From Actinomyces viscosus (GTDB lineage Bacteria; Bacteroidota; Bacteroidia; Flavobacteriales_D; Crocinitomicaceae), in NCBI GenBank assembly GCA_943326975.2, contig CALPVI020000123.1, positions 1 to 6,037 on the forward strand: 6,037 bases of DNA. Direction: 5' to 3'. This document shows positions 1 through 6,037 of the stretch, piece by piece. The first letter of the stretch is position 1. Every line of letters begins with the position of its first letter. Position numbers and translations under genes: made by a program. A model generated the notes under the pieces. The model saw only the letters and a list, made by a program, of their open reading frames with translations, ran no database searches and had not been told where the DNA came from.

Positions 1-828
1 GGTGACCTATGGATCAATGAATTATTATTTAACCCATTGACTGGAGGTTCGGATTTTGTTGAAATATATAATTCTTCGAATAAAATCATTGATTTGAATA
101 CCTTGTCTTTTGCTAATTTTTCTAACGGAGCTATCAGTTCATTTACGCCTATTTCTACCCATTTTTTAGTTCGTCCTAAAGGGTATGCAGTCGTAACAAA
201 AGACACAACTTTTTTGAAGAAGAATTATACATCAATAAATCCGAATTGTTTCATTCAAAATGATTTACCTGCTTATAACAACGATTCAAGTACCGTTATT
301 TTAATCACGAATACATTTGTTTTAGATCAGGTTTCTTATTCAGAAAATTGGCATTTTAAATTGATTGAAGATGTAAAAGGAAAGTCATTGGAACGTATAA
401 GTTGTAATTTATCTTCGAATGACTCTACGAATTGGCATACGGCTGCTGAAACTGTTGGATTTGCAACGCCAGGCATACAAAATTCTCAGGTTGCGAAAGG
501 TCAATATGTAGGAGATTTTGAATTTGGGCATGCTGTTATTTCACCTGATAACGATGGAGTTGATGATGTATTAGAAATTCATTACCAACTTTCTACTTTA
601 GATATGGTAGGTTCAGTTACGATTTTTGACGGACAAGGTCGAAAAGTGAGAAAATTAGTGAACAATCAATTACTTGCTTCAAAAGGTATTTTTATTTGGG
701 ATGGATTATCAGATGATGCTATAAAAGCCACAATTGGAAATTATATTGCTGTATTTGAAGTTTTTTCAATTGATGGAAAAACACAATTCGCAAAGAAAAA
801 AGCATTTGTTGTGGCAGGGAAGTTGTAA
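1..828 (+). CDS. Lamin-tail-domain exported protein, C-terminal part (5' end outside window)
   Basis: The frame is open from base 1 to the TAA at 826-828, giving 275 visible residues. No convincing start exists in this frame (a TTG at 37 lies inside the domain), so the gene begins left of the window. Residues 1-163 look like a lamin tail domain (LTD, an Ig-like beta-sandwich): it opens with INELLFNP and GSDFVEIYN and ends with the typical SLERIS, NWHTAAETVGFATPG and QNSQ segments. Residues 171-275 form a second beta-rich domain like the FlgD-type Ig fold: ISPDNDGVDDVLEI (an Asp-rich loop, possibly Ca2+-binding), TIFDGQGRKVRKL, FIWDG, then a basic end finishing in VVAGKL. In Bacteroidota such C-termini follow lamin-tail modules in secreted proteins, and the SPxxDG motif recalls T9SS type B sorting domains. 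That this domain drives secretion is my inference. Function is unknown and probably structural or adhesive. It is convergent with the downstream gene, so not in its operon. Confidence 0.9.
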   Translation, partial: GDLWINELLFNPLTGGSDFVEIYNSSNKIIDLNTLSFANFSNGAISSFTPISTHFLVRPKGYAVVTKDTTFLKKNYTSINPNCFIQNDLPAYNNDSSTVILITNTFVLDQVSYSENWHFKLIEDVKGKSLERISCNLSSNDSTNWHTAAETVGFATPGIQNSQVAKGQYVGDFEFGHAVISPDNDGVDDVLEIHYQLSTLDMVGSVTIFDGQGRKVRKLVNNQLLASKGIFIWDGLSDDAIKATIGNYIAVFEVFSIDGKTQFAKKKAFVVAGKL

Positions 829-845
829 AACTTCATTTTACTTCT
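819..845 (+). terminator. Possible weak terminator overlapping the stop codon of the lamin-tail gene
   Basis: A perfect 6-bp stem (GAAGTT 819-824 with AACTTC 829-834) closes a GTAA loop of GNRA type at 825-828 that contains the TAA stop codon. It is followed by a short, broken T-rich stretch (ATTTTACTTCT, 835-845). The stem is short and A/T-rich and the T tract is interrupted, so termination may be inefficient. It is the only candidate for the plus-strand gene that I see in the spacer, because the hairpin at 995-1016 pairs poorly on this strand. Confidence 0.4.
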
Positions 846-986
846 AATAAAGGTGTGGTGTCCAAAAAGTATAAATACTGATTATATTTAAACCATATAA
901 GTTATTTAAGAGCATATAAGCCAAGTATAAACAATAGTACAATTAATAAGATAATTTATGTTCTAATAATACCTTAAATGGTTCAT

Positions 987-1020
987 AAAAAAAAAGGGCA
1001 TCCTTTCGGACACCCTCTTT
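987..1020 (-). terminator. Rho-independent terminator of the phytase/PhoX-like giant gene
   Basis: Read on the minus strand, AGGGTGTCC (1016-1008) pairs with GGATGCCCT (1003-995) as a 9-bp stem with two adjacent G-U wobbles. The loop is GAAA, a GNRA tetraloop, and a run of nine T (995-987) overlaps the base of the stem and follows it. The hairpin starts 22 bases after the TAA stop codon at 1041-1039. On the plus strand the two wobbles become C-A and A-C mismatches and no long T run follows, so the signal is directional and serves the minus-strand gene. Confidence 0.9.
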
Positions 1021-1038
1021 CTGTTAGTATAAGATTGT

Positions 1039-4000
1039 TTAATGTTGTACAATTATTTTTAATTGTTTTTTCTGATTTTCATTTTCAATTTCTACAAAAT
1101 ATACTCCAGTTTCTAATAATTTTGTATCAACCATAATTTCATTTGTTCCTGATACAATTGATTGTGGATGTAATGTTGTAATTAATTTTCCTTGAAGATC
1201 GTTAATTCGAATTGTTACTTCAGTTGTTTTTTCACTTACAAAACGAATAATTAATTTTTCATTTGTTGGATTTGGATAAGCTATTAACTCATTTAAAAGT
1301 ACATTTTCTTTAATTCCAACATTTGTTATTGCCACACAATTTGTAGTTTCAGTACATCCATTTAATGTAACAATTGCAGCATAATTTCCATTTGTTTGTG
1401 CTACAAACGATTGACTTGTTTCATTTGCAATTAATTGATTTGTTGTACAATCTAACCATTTGTATGTTGCACCAGTTTCAGCTGCTTGAATTGTTGTTCC
1501 ACTTGTAATAGTAGCTGAATTATTGATTGTTTTTAAAGTTAAAACTAATGTAGCAATACTATCACAACCTTCTTTCGTACTTAATTGTTTTGTGAATGTA
1601 CCAGATTGGTTGTATGTAGTATTGTTCCAACTATATGGTGCATCATTTTCACAAATAGTTACAGTTTGTGATGAAGTTTTTGTTGGATTAATTTTCAAAA
1701 TTAACGTTGCAATACTATCACAGCCATTTTTAGTAGTTAATTGTTTAGTAAATGTACCAGATTGGTTATAACTAGAGTTGTTCCAATTGTATGGCGCATC
1801 TTTTTGACAAATTGTAATATTTTCATTTGATGACTTTATAGGATTTACAGTTAATATAGCACTATTAGAAGTCTCTTTTATTCCTGTATTTCTACTTGCT
1901 ATACATCTGTATTTTGCTCCATTTAATGAATTTGCAGGAGTAATGGTTAATTTATTAGTTTCAACGTTTGTGTATGAACTATTATTAACCAAATCTGTAA
2001 ATAAACCATTGTTTTCTATTTGCCACTGGTATTTAGTTGCATGTTGTGCTGTAATTGATAACTCAACTGCAGTGTTTTCACAAGTTGTATAAGAGTTTAA
2101 CGGTTGTTGCGTTATAACAGTTGCAGAATCTGCAGTAGATGGATTAAAATACGTTAAGATCTGTCCACCTTCAACTACTTCACCAGCTATTGTAAAATGT
2201 GCTTGGTCAACTATTAAGAACATTCCTTTTCCTAAAATTTCTTGTACATCAATTATACCTGATGACTCTTCATCTTGTGTCAAGTAATTTGCACCACCTG
2301 TAAGGAAACGACTATCATCTTGCGTACCAATTTGTGTAAGAACATCGGTTGTCGTATTGTATTCCCAAATTTTTCCAAGGTGCGCATTATTTCCAACATC
2401 TTCTAATAGAATTGCATGACCAGCGTTGTCAAAACCAATATTATCTATCATTTTTTGACCTTCTGTTCCATCCAATACAGCTGTAATTGTACCACCTAAT
2501 TCAGGGTTATTGATATCTGTGAAGTGTAATTTCCATAATCTACTTGGAGCTGTAAATGAATTTGTTGTATTAAAATAGAAATCTTCTGGATGAGAAGGAT
2601 CCCAAGCTCCATCTTCTGGTCTTAAGAAAGCGGTTACTCCTGCATTTACACTGTTCATTTGTAAAGTAAATCCATCTTTATTTTCTACATTACCTAGATT
2701 AGCTAATGTAAATGATGTGTTTGGATTAGGAATTGCTGCGCTATTTTCCATAGTTAATCCATTAACGCTAATACCATAAAGATTACCATTTGTTAAACCA
2801 GCTTTTTCAATATCGTTACCAGCATTTGTTTTTGTTCCAATATAAACATATACTTGACCTGGTGTCGCATCATCTGTTCCAATTACTACTGTTTTATCAC
2901 CTGTAAATGGATTAGCAACCGCATTTTCGTATGAAAATTTACCTAAACGAGGTAATTCATATGTTGTTCCTGCTTCAGTTCCAGTTACAATATGAGCAAA
3001 AGCACGACCTTCATTACCTGTTTCCTCTCCATTCATGAATATTTTTTCTTGTGTTCCTAAACCAGTTTTAGGATTGTAGAAAGCATTTGTAGATGGTAAG
3101 TCAGCTGCACAAAAACGTCCAAAAGCGGTTAATGCTGAAGTATTAACAGAATTATATGTTGTATAAGCCGACCCATTCCATAATTTTACATTTTGAATTA
3201 AATCACTTCCACTTATAACAGATAGATTATTTTTATTGATGATCCATTTTGAAACGAATGCACCCTTTTGTCCATGAGCACGAGTAACGCCTGCAGTATT
3301 TCCAAATTCATGGTTTACTAAAAGTGTAAAAGTACCATTACCATTGTCAAAAGCTCCTAAACCATCAGGAGTACCAGCCATTTTATAATTACCAACGATA
3401 TCACCAGCAGTTAAAATGGAAGTAAATTTTGCATTTGGAATAGTAGCCATCAAGTATGGAGATTCAGAACTTGAACTTGCAGTTAAACCATCGTTACCAT
3501 TTCCGCTTACTGCAAATAAATACTGATATTCATTGTAATCATTGTTCCAAACTCGTAAGCTAGCAGATTTAGCTCCAACACTTGTTGGAATAAAATTCAC
3601 TGTTATAGTAGAAGAAGCACTTGGCGCAATTACTATAGGGAATGTTACATTCGTTAAGCTAAATTCAGTTGAATTTATACCTTCTAAATCTATTTTATGA
3701 ATGTAAAGATTGCTTGTACCTGTATTTGAAATTGTGAAAGACTTAGTTGTAGTTGTATTTAATGATTTTGAACCAAAATTTGTGTTATCCAATACACTTG
3801 CAGTTAAATCATTATTTGAAATTTCAACCGAATTTCCTGTAATTTTAATTTCAGGATTTTCATTTGCAGTAGATGGGTTATATAATGTCAATAATTGTCC
3901 TCCTTCTACAACTTCACCTGCAATCGTGTAATGCGCTTGATCAACAATTAAGAACATCCCTTTTCCTAAGATTTCTTGAACATCAATTACACCTGATGAT

Positions 4001-6037
4001 TCTTCATCTTGTGTTAAATAATTTGTTCCACCAGTAAGGAAGCGAGTTTCATCTTGCGTTCCGATTTGTGTTAATACATCTGTTGTGGTGTTGTATTCCC
4101 AAATTTTTCCAAGGTGAGCATTATTTCCAACATCTTCTAATAAGATAGCATGACCAGCATTGTCAAATCCGATGTTGTCTAACATTTTTTGTCCTTCAGT
4201 TCCATCTAATACTGCTGTAATTGCACCACCTAATTCTGGATTATTGATATCTGTGAAATGTAATTTCCATAATCTACTTGGAGATGCAAAAGCATTTGTT
4301 GTATTAAAATAAAAATCATTCGGATGAGAAGGATCCCATGCGCCATCTTCTGGACGTAAGAAATTCGTAACGTTTGCATTGTTACTATTTGTATTCAATA
4401 CAGCACCACTAACAGTTTCTAAATTACCAAGGTCTGCTAATGTGAAAACAGTATTTGCTGAAGGAATGCTTGCGCTAATTTCAGTAGTTAATCCATTAAC
4501 AGCAACTCCATATAATTTTCCATTTGTTAAACCAGCTTTTTCGATATCGTTTCCAGTATTTGTTTTAGTTCCAACATAAACATATACTTGACCTGGAGAT
4601 GTATCATCTGTTCCAATTACAACAGTTTTATCTCCTGTTAAAGGATTTGCTACTGCATTTTCATATGAAAATTTCCCTAATCTTGGCAATTCGTATGAAG
4701 TACCTGCTTCAGGTCCTGTGATAATATGAGCAAAAGCTCTACCTTCAGCACCACTTTCTTCACCATTCATAAAGATTCTTTCTTGCGTACCTAATCCTGT
4801 TTTAGGATTGTAAAAAGCACTTTTTGCTGGTAAGTCAGCAGAACAAAAACGACCAAAAGCAGCTAAAGCATTTGGATTAGCGATGTTTGAAGTAACATAA
4901 GAATTTCCATTCCATAATTTTACATTTTGGATTAAGTCACTTCCACTTACAACTGATAAATCACTTTTATTAATCACCCATTTTGAAACGAATGCACCTA
5001 TTTGACCGTGAGCACGAGCAACTCCTGCTGTATTTCCAAATTCATGGTTCAATACAACTGTAAAAGTTCCGTTGCCATTATCAAATGCTCCCATTCCATC
5101 AGGTGTTCCAGCCATTTTGTAAGAATTTATATCATCACCTGCTGATAAGATAGAGGAGAATTTAACATCTGATTGTGTTGGTTGTAAATAAGGTGTATTT
5201 GCAGTTGAAACACCAGTTTCTCCATAAATAGTTGGGAAATTAGGAGCTACATAGTTTGTAATTTTATTACTACCGCTTAATCCATAAGTAAATAAATGTG
5301 AAAGGATTCCATTAGCAGTTGCAATTCCATTTTGAGCTGGAGAAGCTTGTCCAAAATCATTATCATTCACTAATGCAATTGTACTATCATTAATAATAGC
5401 TAATCCTTCGGCTTTTTCTAATATTGATGGCCAGTTATTAGCTAACAAGTCCATGAATAATGTTTTCTGCACAGGAGATATACTATTATTTGTCAAACCT
5501 GTTTGGTCAACTAAAGCTTCTAACGTTACACCAGAATATAAACCAGAGTTAACATTCGTAGCATTTGCAATATTTATTTTATAGATGAATTTACGATCAG
5601 TAGTACCACGAAGCGCTTGTTCGATTACTAAAAACTCATCGTTATTGATTGCGGCCATATCACCAATTTTCCAATCTTTTAGTCGGATTTGATTTGAACC
5701 TGAACCAATAGCCCCATCATTCAAATAAGCAAACATTTTTGTCTCGTTTGTCAAAGGGTTGATTTCTAAAATACGATGAATTCTAGATGCTTCTCCAACT
5801 GATGTATTTGGGTATAATACAGGACTTTGAATAATTGCGTAAATTTTACCATTTGGAGTAATCGATAAACCTTCAAATCCACGGTTGTTTTTTCTGTACT
5901 TAAAAACTGTATCAATCGCTACATCTTGAGGTTCAGCACCCACTAGATTTGCATAAGGAGTATATCTTTTTACGACAACACCATTTTTGTTTAATTTCCA
6001 AATTGTTGGTCCACCTTCTTCAGCAATCCAAAAGTTA
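1039..6037 (-). CDS. Giant T9SS-secreted protein: phytase-like domain plus two PhoX-like phosphatase domains (5' end outside window)
   Basis: The frame is open from the right edge to TAA at 1041-1039; counting from the first full codon (6036-6034) there are 1665 residues. A GTG at 5943 lies inside the first domain and is not a credible start, so the signal peptide and true start lie beyond the window. Domains: 1-271 esterase-like phytase family (WIAEEGGPTIWKLNKNG, NRGFEGLS, EFLVIEQ, KAEGLAI, NDNDFG); 282-724 PhoX-like copy A; 733-847 choice-of-anchor-D/HYDIN-like Ig domain; 860-1302 PhoX-like copy B; 1307-1399 Ig-like (C1319, W1338, C1378); 1400-1503 two 52-residue repeats; 1504-1571 small Ig/PKD-like module; 1583-1665 T9SS type A sorting domain (YPNPT, NDLQGKLI, LLETGVYFVEI, QKKQLKIIV). 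PhoX enzymes are Ca/Fe-dependent phosphomonoesterases. Both copies keep NHE, RFC, GEE, RPED, DNIGFD, LLED and QDEESS. Export by T9SS to the surface or medium is well supported; phosphate release from organic phosphate is inferred. Family names come from motif recognition, not a search. Confidence 0.93.
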   Translation of the reverse strand, partial: NFWIAEEGGPTIWKLNKNGVVVKRYTPYANLVGAEPQDVAIDTVFKYRKNNRGFEGLSITPNGKIYAIIQSPVLYPNTSVGEASRIHRILEINPLTNETKMFAYLNDGAIGSGSNQIRLKDWKIGDMAAINNDEFLVIEQALRGTTDRKFIYKINIANATNVNSGLYSGVTLEALVDQTGLTNNSISPVQKTLFMDLLANNWPSILEKAEGLAIINDSTIALVNDNDFGQASPAQNGIATANGILSHLFTYGLSGSNKITNYVAPNFPTIYGETGVSTANTPYLQPTQSDVKFSSILSAGDDINSYKMAGTPDGMGAFDNGNGTFTVVLNHEFGNTAGVARAHGQIGAFVSKWVINKSDLSVVSGSDLIQNVKLWNGNSYVTSNIANPNALAAFGRFCSADLPAKSAFYNPKTGLGTQERIFMNGEESGAEGRAFAHIITGPEAGTSYELPRLGKFSYENAVANPLTGDKTVVIGTDDTSPGQVYVYVGTKTNTGNDIEKAGLTNGKLYGVAVNGLTTEISASIPSANTVFTLADLGNLETVSGAVLNTNSNNANVTNFLRPEDGAWDPSHPNDFYFNTTNAFASPSRLWKLHFTDINNPELGGAITAVLDGTEGQKMLDNIGFDNAGHAILLEDVGNNAHLGKIWEYNTTTDVLTQIGTQDETRFLTGGTNYLTQDEESSGVIDVQEILGKGMFLIVDQAHYTIAGEVVEGGQLLTLYNPSTANENPEIKITGNSVEISNNDLTASVLDNTNFGSKSLNTTTTKSFTISNTGTSNLYIHKIDLEGINSTEFSLTNVTFPIVIAPSASSTITVNFIPTSVGAKSASLRVWNNDYNEYQYLFAVSGNGNDGLTASSSSESPYLMATIPNAKFTSILTAGDIVGNYKMAGTPDGLGAFDNGNGTFTLLVNHEFGNTAGVTRAHGQKGAFVSKWIINKNNLSVISGSDLIQNVKLWNGSAYTTYNSVNTSALTAFGRFCAADLPSTNAFYNPKTGLGTQEKIFMNGEETGNEGRAFAHIVTGTEAGTTYELPRLGKFSYENAVANPFTGDKTVVIGTDDATPGQVYVYIGTKTNAGNDIEKAGLTNGNLYGISVNGLTMENSAAIPNPNTSFTLANLGNVENKDGFTLQMNSVNAGVTAFLRPEDGAWDPSHPEDFYFNTTNSFTAPSRLWKLHFTDINNPELGGTITAVLDGTEGQKMIDNIGFDNAGHAILLEDVGNNAHLGKIWEYNTTTDVLTQIGTQDDSRFLTGGANYLTQDEESSGIIDVQEILGKGMFLIVDQAHFTIAGEVVEGGQILTYFNPSTADSATVITQQPLNSYTTCENTAVELSITAQHATKYQWQIENNGLFTDLVNNSSYTNVETNKLTITPANSLNGAKYRCIASRNTGIKETSNSAILTVNPIKSSNENITICQKDAPYNWNNSSYNQSGTFTKQLTTKNGCDSIATLILKINPTKTSSQTVTICENDAPYSWNNTTYNQSGTFTKQLSTKEGCDSIATLVLTLKTINNSATITSGTTIQAAETGATYKWLDCTTNQLIANETSQSFVAQTNGNYAAIVTLNGCTETTNCVAITNVGIKENVLLNELIAYPNPTNEKLIIRFVSEKTTEVTIRINDLQGKLITTLHPQSIVSGTNEIMVDTKLLETGVYFVEIENENQKKQLKIIVQH
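1528..1839 (-). repeat. Two tandem 156-bp (52-aa) Cys-containing stalk repeats
   Basis: Two units (1684-1839 and 1528-1683) encode 52 residues each, 34 of 52 identical by hand count. Each has the pattern TIC-x2-DAPY-x-WNN, YNQSGTFTKQL and GCDSIATL. The two Cys of each unit (C1410/C1439 and C1462/C1491 in visible numbering) could form an intradomain disulfide. The pattern is common in large secreted or adhesin-like proteins of Bacteroidota, usually just before the sorting domain. The likely role is a spacer or stalk holding the catalytic head away from the outer membrane. The exact unit boundaries are arbitrary. Confidence 0.85.
2131..3459 (-). repeat. PhoX-like (DUF839) domain, copy B of an internal duplication
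   Basis: This is the second, C-terminal copy (residues 860-1302), with no insertion or deletion relative to copy A. All motifs listed for copy A recur: NHE with H909 and E910, RFC with Cys976, GEE (1003-1005), RPED (1139-1142), DNIGFD (1198-1203), LLED (1210-1213) and QDEESS (1254-1259). Neither copy therefore looks like a degenerate, catalytically dead domain. A 135-residue linker containing the choice-of-anchor-D-like Ig domain separates the copies. Confidence 0.88.
3865..5193 (-). repeat. PhoX-like (DUF839) domain, copy A of an internal duplication
   Basis: This segment encodes 443 residues (282-724 of the visible protein) that align without gaps to the segment at 2131-3459, shifted by exactly 1734 bases. 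By hand count 362 of 443 residues are identical (about 82%). The copy starts at a PYL motif and ends at NPSTA, and the same pair bounds copy B. Likely metal- or phosphate-site motifs are NHE (330-332), RFC with Cys398, GEE (425-427), YELPRLGKFSYE, RPED (561-564), DNIGFD (620-625), LLED (632-635) and QDEESS (676-681). The Cys may match the iron-ligand Cys known in PhoX, but I have not aligned it to a structure. Confidence 0.88.

Noticed and set aside
868..879. AGTAT-AA-ATACT near-palindrome in the spacer
   Set aside because: The arms are only 5 bp with a 2-base gap in very AT-rich DNA, and no adjacent gene start for it to regulate lies in the window.
842..969. Direct repeat TTCTAATAA at 842-850 and 961-969
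   Set aside because: It is a nine-base AT-rich word that also nearly recurs inside coding sequence around 1110, so it is expected by chance.
857..1014. 7-bp inverted repeat GGTGTCC (857-863) / GGACACC (1008-1014), as if bounding a small mobile element
   Set aside because: The arms are short, the flanking match is poor, I see no target-site duplication, and the right arm is already explained by the terminator. Chance is the simpler explanation.
1523..1771. Plus-strand open frame of 82 codons
   Set aside because: It lies opposite the 52-residue repeats of the giant gene and its own apparent repetition mirrors them. There is no independent coding sign.
3710..3931. Plus-strand open frame of 73 codons
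   Set aside because: It is antisense to the Ig-like linker and the end of PhoX copy A. It is hydrophobic only because it is the complement of Asn/Thr-rich codons, and it has no recognisable domain.
4379..4579. Plus-strand open frame of 66 codons
   Set aside because: It is antisense to PhoX copy A, with no homologous open frame needed in copy B and no recognisable protein.
5941..5943. GTG as a possible start of the giant gene
   Set aside because: The same frame continues upstream to the window edge and encodes the conserved start of the phytase-like domain (WIAEEGG, IWKLNKNG). The start codon therefore lies outside.

Overview
The window is AT-rich DNA, with low G+C by eye. Its proteins carry the marks of Bacteroidota, most likely Flavobacteriia: a C-terminal type IX secretion (T9SS type A) sorting domain, the Bacteroidota-type Cys-Asp-Ser-Ile adhesin repeats, and a lamin-tail protein with an SPxxDG-type C-terminal domain. 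I cannot name the genus or species from the sequence.

Layout: two long coding regions point at each other, and both are cut by the window edges at their 5' ends. Positions 1-828 (+) hold the last 275 codons of a lamin-tail-domain exported protein. Positions 829-1038 are a 210-bp AT-rich convergent spacer. Near its right end (987-1020) it holds a well-formed intrinsic terminator for the minus-strand gene, and a weaker hairpin overlaps the stop codon of the plus-strand gene (819-845). Positions 1039-6037 (-) hold at least 1665 codons of a giant secreted multidomain protein. No promoter or start codon for either gene lies in the window, and I saw no RNA gene, CRISPR array or transposase.

The large protein is the item of interest. 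From N to C terminus it has a phytase-type esterase-like beta-propeller domain, a PhoX-like (DUF839) domain, an Ig-like choice-of-anchor-D/HYDIN-type spacer, a second PhoX-like domain, an Ig-like domain, two 52-residue Cys-containing repeats, another small Ig/PKD-like module and the T9SS type A sorting domain. The two PhoX-like domains align without a gap over 443 residues at about 82% identity by hand count. Both keep all the acidic/Cys motifs I could recognise, and in the stretch I compared base by base every difference falls at a third codon position. This suggests an old internal duplication kept under purifying selection. The simplest working hypothesis is a surface-displayed or released multi-catalytic phosphoesterase for scavenging phosphate from organic phosphorus. 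The enzymatic activity is inferred from family resemblance only.

The two genes are convergent and not co-transcribed, so their adjacency says little about a shared function beyond both being envelope or secreted proteins.
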